Positions 1 to 5,630 of a DNA stretch of 6,502 nucleotides are shown piece after piece. Made by a program: the position numbers and the translations under genes. Numbering within the stretch: the stretch's first letter is position 1; each line of letters opens with the position of its first letter. Source of the DNA: Bacteroidales bacterium (GTDB lineage: Bacteria > Bacteroidota > Bacteroidia > Bacteroidales > SMBSF77); assembly GCA_021106655.1 (NCBI GenBank), contig JAIOTT010000021.1, positions 1-6,502 on the forward strand, in the 5' to 3' direction. The notes under the pieces were generated by a model that saw only the letters and a list, made by a program, of their open reading frames with translations, did no database searches and had not been told where the DNA came from.

Positions 1-103
1 TGATATAATTAGCAACTCTTTGCACTTTTTCTTACCGTAAATTAAATATTAGCTGGTGGTTTTCGATAATATGTGAGACATTACTATAGATATTTTCTTT
101 TTA
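1..103 (-). pseudogene. korA: Detached C-terminal continuation of korA with two in-frame TAA codons
   Basis: Reading the korA frame past its stop (TAA, complement of 101-103) gives KENIYSNVSHIIENHQLIFN then LR, a second TAA (complement of 32-34), then EKVQRVANYI to the window edge. Family members carry a segment close to GGLEKENxTGNVSxxPENHQ followed by an arginine-rich LRxxKVxRVA helix, so the match is in register with no frameshift. The first TAA sits where Glu is expected and the second where Gln, Glu or Ala is usual, so each is one base away from a sense codon (GAA or CAA to TAA). Several other residues in this stretch also depart from the consensus, for example TG to YS and P to I. The family comparison is from memory, not an alignment. 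Confidence 0.8.
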
Positions 104-1507
104 CAAGCCACCAATTCTGTGAAGCAGTCCTGTGGCTCCGGGGACAGCCCATCTTCGGCTTAATTTTGTCGCATCTGTCGGATAGGGTTTATATTCAGGA
201 TCATTAGCTTTTACTATTGGAGGATTTATTGATGCAAGATCAGAAAGCTTAGGAATCTTAAATACTTCTGATCCATTAGCCAATGATCCGTCAGTTAGTA
301 AAATAACGGGTGTCATGTGTTCCATTGCAAGCTTTGCAGCTTCATATGCAAAATAAAAGCAATCTGACGCTGATGATGCAGCAAGCACTATAGTAGGGCA
401 CTCGCCATTTCTTCCATAAATTGCCTGTAACAAATCAGCTTGTTCGGATTTTGTGGGCAGGCCTGTTGAAGGACCACCCCTCTGAACATTAACAACAACA
501 ATAGGTAATTCAGTCATTACTGCCAGGCCTATAGCTTCACTTTTTAAAGATAATCCCGGTCCGGATGTTGAAGTAATAGCCAAAGAACCAGAAAAGCTTG
601 CTCCAATAGAAGAGCATATACCGGCAATCTCATCTTCAGCCTGGAATACTTTTGCACCAAACACTTTATGTTTTGCCAATTCCTGAAGTATCTCAGATGC
701 AGGAGTAATGGGATATGAGCCAAGGAACAATTTCCTGCCTGATCTTTCTGAGGCAGCAAGAAAACCCCATGCTGTAGCAAGGTTCCCTGTAATATTTCTA
801 TAAGTCCCTTTTTCGAGTTTTGCAGGTGCAACCTGAATAGTGGCTGATAGAGCTTCTATAGTATCTGCATAGCTAAACCCGGCCCGAACTACAATTTTAT
901 TAGCTTCAACAAGCATCGGTTTAGATGCGAATTTTTTTTCGAAAAAAGGATCCAAGGCGGCGTAATCCTTATTAAATAAGAAGAATAATACTCCAAGAGC
1001 AAACATATTCCTGCTTTTAGCAGCTGCTTTAGCATTCATCTCAAGATCTTTCAGGCTATCAAGAGTTAATGAAGTAATTGGAGCTCTGACAAGGTTAAAA
1101 TCATCAAGACTGCCATCATTAAGCGGGTTTTTCTCATAACCGGCCTTATCAAGAGATTTCTCTACAAAAGTATCAGTATCAACGATGATAGTACCACCAG
1201 GCTTAACCCATTTTAGGTTTGTCTTTAAAGATGCAGGATTCATAGCTACCAACACATCGGAATGGTCTCCTGAAGTAAGAATATCAACATTCCCAAAACG
1301 AACCTGGAAACCGGAAACACCCAGCAGTGTACCCTGTGGAGCCCTGATCTCGGATGGATAATCCGGAAAAGTAGCAAAATCATATCCTGACTCAGCAGCA
1401 ATATCAGAAAATAGTGTGCCTGTTAGTTGCATCCCATCACCTGAATCTCCGGCAAACCTGACTACTACATCATTTAGAACAATAACTTTATTATCTTCAA
1501 ATGCCAT
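101..1507 (-). CDS. korA: 2-oxoacid:ferredoxin oxidoreductase, fused gamma/alpha subunit, prematurely terminated
   Basis: Subunit of a 2-oxoacid:acceptor oxidoreductase, most like 2-oxoglutarate:ferredoxin oxidoreductase, which makes succinyl-CoA, CO2 and reduced ferredoxin in the cytoplasm. Residues about 14-215 are the gamma domain (RFAGDSGDG at 17-25, FPDYPSEIRAPQG at 47-59). Residues about 240-468 are the alpha, pyrimidine-binding domain (YPITPASEIL at 265-274, TSTSGPGLSLKSEAIGL at 312-328, NVQRGGPSTGLPTKSEQADL at 340-359). The start ATG fits the family N-terminus and lies about 25 bases after a TAnnTTTG motif. The frame ends in HRIGGL-stop, whereas family members, about 600-620 residues as I recall, continue with a conserved C-terminal part. 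That part is still readable beyond the stop, so this is a nonsense-interrupted gene or a sequence error. The catalytic beta subunit (KorB) would be expected further left, outside the window. Substrate specificity (2-oxoglutarate rather than pyruvate or branched-chain oxoacids) is inferred from overall resemblance. Confidence 0.9.
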   Translation of the reverse strand: MAFEDNKVIVLNDVVVRFAGDSGDGMQLTGTLFSDIAAESGYDFATFPDYPSEIRAPQGTLLGVSGFQVRFGNVDILTSGDHSDVLVAMNPASLKTNLKWVKPGGTIIVDTDTFVEKSLDKAGYEKNPLNDGSLDDFNLVRAPITSLTLDSLKDLEMNAKAAAKSRNMFALGVLFFLFNKDYAALDPFFEKKFASKPMLVEANKIVVRAGFSYADTIEALSATIQVAPAKLEKGTYRNITGNLATAWGFLAASERSGRKLFLGSYPITPASEILQELAKHKVFGAKVFQAEDEIAGICSSIGASFSGSLAITSTSGPGLSLKSEAIGLAVMTELPIVVVNVQRGGPSTGLPTKSEQADLLQAIYGRNGECPTIVLAASSASDCFYFAYEAAKLAMEHMTPVILLTDGSLANGSEVFKIPKLSDLASINPPIVKANDPEYKPYPTDATKLSRRWAVPGATGLLHRIGGL

Positions 1508-1532
1508 ATCAATATATATTTAATAATTTCGG

Positions 1533-1540
1533 CAAAGTTA
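1533..1540 (-). promoter_or_regulatory. Bacteroidota-type -7 element for korA
   Basis: On the minus strand this reads TAACTTTG, a perfect match to the Bacteroidota sigma-ABfr -7 consensus TAnnTTTG. Transcription would start near 1527, giving a leader of about 20 nt before the korA ATG. I see no TTG at the usual -33 distance, so the call rests on the -7 motif and its position. Confidence 0.45.
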
Positions 1541-1655
1541 ATTTTTTCTTAAATATTAATGCTGTTTTTAAAATATTTTTTTTTTGCATTCTGTAATAAT
1601 CATAAATGTAAGTTGACGAATTATTTTCATATCTAAAAAAAAGGTTTTCTATTTA

Positions 1656-1683
1656 TTGTTTATTAATTTAATATGTATATTTG
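1656..1683 (+). promoter_or_regulatory. Bacteroidota-type promoter for the ferredoxin gene
   Basis: TTG at 1656-1658 and TATATTTG at 1676-1683 are separated by 17 bp, matching the Bacteroidota pattern of a -33 TTG and a -7 TAnnTTTG. The start point would fall near 1690, about 40 nt before the ferredoxin ATG. It is the most complete promoter in the window and lies back to back with the korA -7 element in the same 221-bp gap. Confidence 0.6.
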
Positions 1684-1728
1684 CGGGCATATTAATTATG
1701 AATTATTAACTAAACACACAAAAGAATT

Positions 1729-1896
1729 ATGGCTTACAAAATAACAGATGAATGTACCGCATGTGGTACTTGCATTGATGAATGTCCGGTTGAGGCAATT
1801 ACTGAAGGTGACATCTATAAAATTGATCCTGACCTCTGTACAGATTGTGGTGCTTGCGCAGATGTTTGTCCGGTTGAAGCTATTGAACCAGAATAG
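1729..1896 (+). CDS. Small 2[4Fe-4S] bacterial-type ferredoxin (55 aa)
   Basis: Soluble low-potential electron carrier. The 55 residues contain two complete cluster-binding motifs: C9-x2-C12-x2-C15-x3-C19-P, and C37-x2-C40-x2-C43-x3-C47-P. Both end in the same CPVEAI segment, showing the internal duplication typical of clostridial-type 2[4Fe-4S] ferredoxins, and the length is normal for that family. The start MAYKITDEC is the usual N-terminus. No strong Shine-Dalgarno is seen, only the A-rich leader common in Bacteroidota. The gene is monocistronic, with its own promoter upstream and an intrinsic terminator 25 bp after the TAG stop. It is transcribed divergently from korA, so it may accept electrons from 2-oxoacid oxidoreductases; that partnership is inferred from position and chemistry, and it could equally serve other ferredoxin-dependent enzymes. 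Confidence 0.96.
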   Translation: MAYKITDECTACGTCIDECPVEAITEGDIYKIDPDLCTDCGACADVCPVEAIEPE

Positions 1897-1921
1897 AATA
1901 TTTGTTTAGATCCTTTATTTT

Positions 1922-1946
1922 AAAACCCACATATGTGGGTTTTTTT
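1922..1946 (+). terminator. Intrinsic terminator after the ferredoxin gene
   Basis: The stem CCCAC / GTGGG (1926-1930 with 1935-1939) closes an ATAT loop. It is extended by AAAA (1922-1925) pairing with TTTT (1940-1943), and seven Ts run from 1940 to 1946. The strong short stem plus T-tract, 25 bp after the ferredoxin stop, is a textbook Rho-independent terminator and separates this transcript from nadB. Confidence 0.88.
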
Positions 1947-1970
1947 GTGCCTTTAAATTACTGACTGATC

Positions 1971-2041
1971 AGGGACGACACCCCCTCATACTTCGGGGCT
2001 TGCATCTCTGGTCAATTTAAATATGAGGGGATGTCGTCCCT
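1971..2041. repeat. REP-like inverted repeat (20-bp arms, 31-bp spacer)
   Basis: The left arm AGGGACGACACCCCCTCATA (1971-1990) is the reverse complement of the right arm TATGAGGGGATGTCGTCCCT (2022-2041) at 19 of 20 positions; the one mismatch sets C1981 against A2031. The spacer contains TTCGGGG, which could pair locally with the CCCC of the left arm, and CATCTCT, which could pair imperfectly with the right arm, so a two-hairpin fold is possible as well as one long stem. It lies after the ferredoxin terminator and has no T-tract, so terminator function is unlikely. The length, GC-rich arms and intergenic location resemble REP/BIME elements or a small MITE. Copy number elsewhere in the genome is unknown. 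Confidence 0.75.
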
Positions 2042-2057
2042 TCTCATAAAAAAGCTG

Positions 2058-2065
2058 TATTTTTG
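2058..2065 (+). promoter_or_regulatory. Bacteroidota-type -7 element for nadB
   Basis: TATTTTTG matches TAnnTTTG exactly. A transcript would begin near 2071, about 18 nt before the nadB ATG. No TTG is found at -33 spacing; that position (about 2035-2040) is occupied by the right arm of the inverted repeat. Confidence 0.5.
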
Positions 2066-2088
2066 GCATTGAAAATAATGATTGTCTG

Positions 2089-3696
2089 ATGAGAAAAAAG
2101 GTGGATTTTCTGGTTATTGGTTCAGGCATTGCGGGTTTGAGTTATGCTTTAAAAGTTGGGGATTATGGTACGGTATGCATAGTATCCAAAACAAAAGCCG
2201 ATGAAACATCTACCAGGCTTGCACAGGGAGGCATTGCTGCAGTGATGTATACTCCAGACACATATGAAAAACACATTCAGGATACATTAATTGCCGGTGA
2301 TAATCTCTGTAACGAAAAAATTGTAAGGATGGCAATCACTGAATCCACAAACAGAATTAAAGAACTGATCGACTGGGGCACTAATTTTGATAAAACCAAA
2401 TCAGGGAAATTCGACCTTGGTAAAGAAGGTGGCCATTCAGAAAAAAGAGTCCTGCACCATAAAGATAACACAGGTTATGAAATTGAACGTGCATTGCTTG
2501 ATCGTGCAAGGAAGCATCCAAATATTGAGATATTTGAAAATCATTTTACAATAGATCTAATTACCCAACACCATCTTGGAGATGAAATAAACAGAAGAAG
2601 TAAGAATATCACCTGTTACGGTGCCTATGTCCTGAATCCTGAAACTAATGAGATATGCACAGTTATTTCCAGAATTACACTTGTTGCAACCGGAGGTGCA
2701 GGCAATGTTTATGCTACTACCACAAATCCAGCAATTGCCTCCGGAGATGGAATCGCCATGGCTTACAGAGCCAAATGTCAGATAGAAAATATGGAATTTA
2801 TTCAGTTCCATCCAACAAGCTTGTATAATCCTGGTGAAAAACCATCATTCCTTATCACTGAAGCCTTACGTGGTTTTGGTGCTGTATTGAAAACTATTGA
2901 TGATAAGGAATTCATGCAAAAATACGACAAACGTGAATCTCTTGCACCACGTGATATAGTTGCCAGAGCTATCGATAATGAAATGAAATTAAGAGGTGAC
3001 GATCATGTCTTCCTAGATTGCCGGCATCTTGATAGCAATGAGCTAATACAACATTTCCCTAATATTTACGCCAAGTGCCTGAGTATAGGTGTCGACATGA
3101 CAAAGGAAATGATACCTGTTGTTCCGGGAGCTCACTATATTTGTGGGGGTATTAAAGTAAATGAAAATGGGATGACTTCTGTGAAAAACCTGTATGCATC
3201 AGGGGAATGCTCTTCAACAGGTTTGCATGGTGCAAACCGGCTTGCATCCAATTCTCTTCTCGAATCGCTTGTATTCTCTCATCGCGCCAGCAAAATATCA
3301 ATAATGAAATTTAAATCAATAAATTTTCAGGAAAATATTCCCGAATGGGATACAGAAGGCACAGTACTAAATGAAGAAATGGTTCTTATCACCCAGTCAT
3401 TAAAAGAATTGCAATCAATAATGACAAACTATGTAGGTATTGTTCGCTCAAACCTCAGATTACGCAGAGCCCTTAAAAGGCTTGCGATCATTTACAAAGA
3501 AACTGAAGAACTTTACCAGAGATCCGTTCTGACGACAAGGATATGTGAATTACGAAATCTTATCAATGTCGCATTCCTTGTTATAAAAATGGCCATGGCA
3601 AGAAAAGAAAGCATGGGATTACACTATTCTATTGATTATCCCAGAATGGAAGAAATAAAAGAAAAAATTACTGATGGCATTAATCAAGGAAATTAA
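2089..3696 (+). CDS. nadB: L-aspartate oxidase
   Basis: FAD enzyme of de novo NAD synthesis, oxidising L-aspartate to iminoaspartate, which quinolinate synthase (NadA) then uses; in anaerobes fumarate can replace O2 as electron acceptor. At 535 aa it is full length (E. coli about 540). Seen in order: dinucleotide-binding GSGIAGLSYAL at 11-21; RLAQGGIAAV at 43-52; GKEGGHSEKRVLHHKDNTG at 111-129; FIQFHPTSL with H241; LITEALRGFGAVL at 255-267; APRDIVARAIDNEM with R288; VVPGAHYICGG with H349; and the flavin-contacting SGECSSTGLHGANRLASNSL at 371-390. H241, R288 and H349 correspond to E. coli active-site residues H244, R290 and H351 as I recall them. EGGHSEKR and the C-terminal LHYSIDYP favour aspartate oxidase over the related succinate dehydrogenase or fumarate reductase flavoproteins. 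nadA and nadC are not in the window. The 3' end overlaps the next gene. Confidence 0.96.
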   Translation: MRKKVDFLVIGSGIAGLSYALKVGDYGTVCIVSKTKADETSTRLAQGGIAAVMYTPDTYEKHIQDTLIAGDNLCNEKIVRMAITESTNRIKELIDWGTNFDKTKSGKFDLGKEGGHSEKRVLHHKDNTGYEIERALLDRARKHPNIEIFENHFTIDLITQHHLGDEINRRSKNITCYGAYVLNPETNEICTVISRITLVATGGAGNVYATTTNPAIASGDGIAMAYRAKCQIENMEFIQFHPTSLYNPGEKPSFLITEALRGFGAVLKTIDDKEFMQKYDKRESLAPRDIVARAIDNEMKLRGDDHVFLDCRHLDSNELIQHFPNIYAKCLSIGVDMTKEMIPVVPGAHYICGGIKVNENGMTSVKNLYASGECSSTGLHGANRLASNSLLESLVFSHRASKISIMKFKSINFQENIPEWDTEGTVLNEEMVLITQSLKELQSIMTNYVGIVRSNLRLRRALKRLAIIYKETEELYQRSVLTTRICELRNLINVAFLVIKMAMARKESMGLHYSIDYPRMEEIKEKITDGINQGN

Positions 3697-4186
3697 AGGA
3701 TTTACTCCTGAAATAGGCACAAATTGTTTTCTGGCAGATAACGCAACTATAATCGGCGAGGTGAAAATCGGAGATAATTGCAGTATTTGGTTTAATACTG
3801 TTGTCAGAGGAGATGTTCATTATATTAGAATCGGGAATAATGTAAATATTCAAGATGGTGTAACTGTTCACTGTACTTACAAAAAAGCACCGGTAAACAT
3901 AGGTAATAATGTTTCTATTGCCCACAATGCTATTATTCATGGGTGTACGATTCATGATAATGTTCTGATAGGAATGGGCGCCATAATAATGGATAATGCA
4001 GTAATTGAAAGTAATACTGTAATTGCAGCTGGGGCACTGATCACAGAAAATACTATTGTGAAAACCGGAAGTGTATATGCCGGGGTTCCTGCAAAATTGT
4101 TGCGGAAAGCAGATACAGATCTTGTTGAAGGACAGATAAAAAGGATAGCAGAGAGTTATTCGATGTATGCGAGCTGGTATCAGTAA
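3674..4186 (+). CDS. Gamma-class carbonic anhydrase-like hexapeptide-repeat protein (YrdA/PaaY type)
   Basis: A 170-residue left-handed beta-helix protein, expected to be a cytoplasmic trimer. Imperfect hexapeptide repeats (I/V-G-x-N-V-x-I type) run from about residue 24 to 140, followed by a C-terminal helix. The three histidines that bind metal in gamma carbonic anhydrases are present: H66 (TVHCTY), H84 and H89 (IAHNAIIHGC). VRGD (R45, D47) and NIQDG (Q60, D61) also match conserved active-site positions. The acidic loop carrying the proton-shuttle glutamates of archaeal Cam appears absent, as in YrdA, PaaY and CaiE proteins, so carbonic anhydrase activity is possible but unproven. The ATG at 3674 gives the family-typical start MALIKEIKGFTP and lies inside the end of nadB (23-bp overlap, different frame), implying translational coupling. 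No pathway link to NAD synthesis is evident. Confidence 0.9.
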   Translation: MALIKEIKGFTPEIGTNCFLADNATIIGEVKIGDNCSIWFNTVVRGDVHYIRIGNNVNIQDGVTVHCTYKKAPVNIGNNVSIAHNAIIHGCTIHDNVLIGMGAIIMDNAVIESNTVIAAGALITENTIVKTGSVYAGVPAKLLRKADTDLVEGQIKRIAESYSMYASWYQ

Positions 4187-4214
4187 GCACATACGACAGA
4201 ATTACTATTGAATT

Positions 4215-4284
4215 GTTGCGAGTCACGGGTTACGGGTTACGAGTTACGAGTTATTGATATTTATTTTTACTCGTGACTCGCGAC
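4215..4284. repeat. Tandem heptamer array forming an inverted repeat
   Basis: Four complete 7-bp units, GAGTCAC, GGGTTAC, GGGTTAC and GAGTTAC (4220-4247), are followed by a partial GAGTTA (4248-4253). After a short AT-rich spacer comes an inverted counterpart, TACTCGTGACTCGCGAC (4268-4284). Positions 4215-4232 and 4267-4284 are complementary at 15 of 18 positions, and two of the mismatches become G-U pairs in RNA. It fills most of the gap between the carbonic anhydrase-like gene and the DUF362-like gene. It could act as a transcript-end hairpin for the nadB operon, but there is no clear T-tract. Confidence 0.75.
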
Positions 4285-4318
4285 TTTCTATAATATGACA
4301 TAATTTGCAAATTTCCCT

Positions 4319-4326
4319 TACCTTTG
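4319..4326 (+). promoter_or_regulatory. Bacteroidota-type -7 element for the DUF362-like gene
   Basis: TACCTTTG matches TAnnTTTG exactly. The implied start point, near 4332, is 18 nt upstream of the ATG at 4350 and downstream of the alternative TTG at 4305, so it supports the ATG as the true start. No TTG occurs at normal -33 spacing. Confidence 0.45.
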
Positions 4327-4349
4327 AAGTTATATCAAACTCAATCGCT

Positions 4350-5534
4350 ATGACAAAAAAATCATCCAACAAAAAAGGTCTGAACAGAAGAAAATTTTTT
4401 AGTGTTCTTACAGCAGGGAGTGTAGGTGCTTTTTTATTACCTGCTAATATTGGAAAGCTGTTTGCACAGGATACCGCAGACAAAAAACCCGAAACTAATA
4501 TCGCAGATGCACTGAAACATCCCCGAACATCTACTTCAATGCCGGGGAAACACCCCTCCTCTGTGGTAAAAGTATATCATGAAAATTGTCTTAGTGACAA
4601 TCATTCCGATCAGGAGGCGGCATACGAGATGATCACCAATGGTATGCTCGCCCTTACAGGAGAAGAATCAATAAAAAAAGCCTGGAGTAATTTTGTCCAA
4701 CCTGATGAGATAATTGGCTTAAAACTTAATCCCGTTGCAGGCAAAATGCTTTCCACAAGCCATGAAGTCGTAAAGGCCACAATAAAACACCTTGAGGAAG
4801 CCGGTATTCCAAGGGGAAATATTATGTTATGGGACAGGAGAGAATTCCAACTTCATGAGGCAGGATTTACTGAAGAAAATTATCCCGGGATAAAGATTAG
4901 AGGAACAGAAATAAAAGATAAGGAAGATTCATTTTATAATAAAGATGGGATACTTTATGGTGAAGAAATGATTGATAAGGACTGGTACTACTGGGCAGAT
5001 GTTGAAGGCAAATATGATGAACATACACTTCCATATATGGTAAATGAAGGTAAATATTCGTACTTCTCTAAGATTTGTACTAAGGAAGTTGATAAGATCA
5101 TTAATATTCCAATACTCAAAAATGCTGGTTCATCCATTACACTCTGCCTGAAAAACCTTGGATATGGAGTAATCTCAAATACAGGACGTTTGCATGAAAA
5201 ACTATGGGGTGAAACAAGTGCTGAAGTGTGTGCCTTTCCGCCTGTCCGGGATAAGGTAGTGTTAAATATTGTTGATGGTATCAAAGGTTGCTTTAATGGA
5301 GGGCCGGCAGCTAATCCTCAATTTATTACTGAGTATAAAACTATGTTGTTTGGAAGTGATGCTGTTGCAGTGGATCGTGTGGGATATGAGATCATTCTTG
5401 CTAAACGTATCGAAGAAAAGATACAGGAAGCTGACAAACCTAAGTCAAGACAATTTATGGAATATGCTAATGAGCTGGGACTTGGGGAATCGGATATTGA
5501 GAAAATTAAACTTAAAGAAATAAAGTTGGCCTAA
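4350..5534 (+). CDS. Tat-exported DUF362-like protein
   Basis: A 394-residue protein resembling DUF362 proteins, whose biochemical role is not established. The N-terminus is a twin-arginine signal: basic n-region, N-R13-R14-K-F-F-S, a hydrophobic stretch at about 18-31, and a plausible cleavage after LFA (residue 39). This suggests export of a folded protein. DUF362-like features are the VxPDEIIGLKLNPVAG-type segment (117-131), INIPILKNAGSSITLCLKNL (251-270) and a C-terminal block, VLNIVDGIKGCFNGGPA (304-320) then LFGSDAVAVDRVGYEI (333-348). No CxxCxxC ferredoxin motif is present, unlike some DUF362 proteins that carry 4Fe-4S domains. The frame is open back to a TTG at 4305, but I choose the ATG at 4350 because it places the Tat motif near the N-terminus and follows the -7 element. 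It is followed by a DUF6599-like gene on the same strand. The family call comes from motif recognition, not a profile search. Confidence 0.82.
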   Translation: MTKKSSNKKGLNRRKFFSVLTAGSVGAFLLPANIGKLFAQDTADKKPETNIADALKHPRTSTSMPGKHPSSVVKVYHENCLSDNHSDQEAAYEMITNGMLALTGEESIKKAWSNFVQPDEIIGLKLNPVAGKMLSTSHEVVKATIKHLEEAGIPRGNIMLWDRREFQLHEAGFTEENYPGIKIRGTEIKDKEDSFYNKDGILYGEEMIDKDWYYWADVEGKYDEHTLPYMVNEGKYSYFSKICTKEVDKIINIPILKNAGSSITLCLKNLGYGVISNTGRLHEKLWGETSAEVCAFPPVRDKVVLNIVDGIKGCFNGGPAANPQFITEYKTMLFGSDAVAVDRVGYEIILAKRIEEKIQEADKPKSRQFMEYANELGLGESDIEKIKLKEIKLA

Positions 5535-5535
5535 G

Positions 5536-5607
5536 GAAGAAGTGGCAGTGACAGAGTCAAACGGCCGTTTGACTGTAACACTATGAGAAGAAGAGGCAGT
5601 TGGCAGT
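5536..5607. repeat. Perfect 20-bp palindrome between GAAGAAGxGGCAGT direct repeats
   Basis: AGTCAAACGGCCGTTTGACT (5555-5574) is a perfect, spacerless palindrome. It is bracketed by direct repeats GAAGAAGTGGCAGT (5536-5549) and GAAGAAGAGGCAGT (5587-5600), identical at 13 of 14 positions; the second runs directly into another TGGCAGT (5601-5607). No T-tract follows, so it is not a standard intrinsic terminator. It could be a binding site for a dimeric protein or a processing hairpin between two cotranscribed genes. Confidence 0.75.
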
Positions 5608-5617
5608 AAGAAAAGCT

Positions 5618-5623
5618 AAAGGA
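5618..5623 (+). promoter_or_regulatory. Shine-Dalgarno-like AAAGGA that sets the start of the DUF6599-like gene
   Basis: AAAGGA lies seven bases before the ATG at 5631, a normal spacing. It favours this ATG over the in-frame TTG immediately before it (5628). A recognisable Shine-Dalgarno is unusual among the genes of this window. Confidence 0.5.
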
Positions 5624-5630
5624 TAATTTG

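Noticed and set aside
1..103. Reassignment of TAA as a sense codon to explain the korA stops
   Set aside because: TAA is the stop of nadB, of the carbonic anhydrase-like gene and of the DUF362-like gene at sensible family lengths, so the standard bacterial code fits the rest of the window.
1952..2021. TTTAAATT (1952-1959) pairing with AATTTAAA (2014-2021) as a riboswitch-like alternative fold
   Set aside because: The match is short, AT-only and partly self-palindromic. It also lies upstream of the probable nadB transcription start, so it would not be in the nadB leader.
3680..4192. 170-codon open frame on the minus strand opposite the carbonic anhydrase-like gene
   Set aside because: It mirrors a secure gene, its translation is rich in Cys, Ile, Asn and Tyr with no recognisable motif, and the forward frame has clear hexapeptide repeats and metal-binding histidines.
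4220..4253. CRISPR-like or phase-variation array
   Set aside because: The units are 7 bp with no spacers, far too short for CRISPR, and the array is outside any coding frame, so it cannot switch a gene by frameshift.
4305..4349. TTG start 15 codons upstream for the DUF362-like gene
   Set aside because: It would precede the likely transcription start set by TACCTTTG at 4319-4326 and would push the twin-arginine motif away from the N-terminus.
5268..5523. Overlapping 84-codon forward frame inside the DUF362-like gene
   Set aside because: It lies wholly within a well-supported gene in another frame and shows no family motif or start signal.
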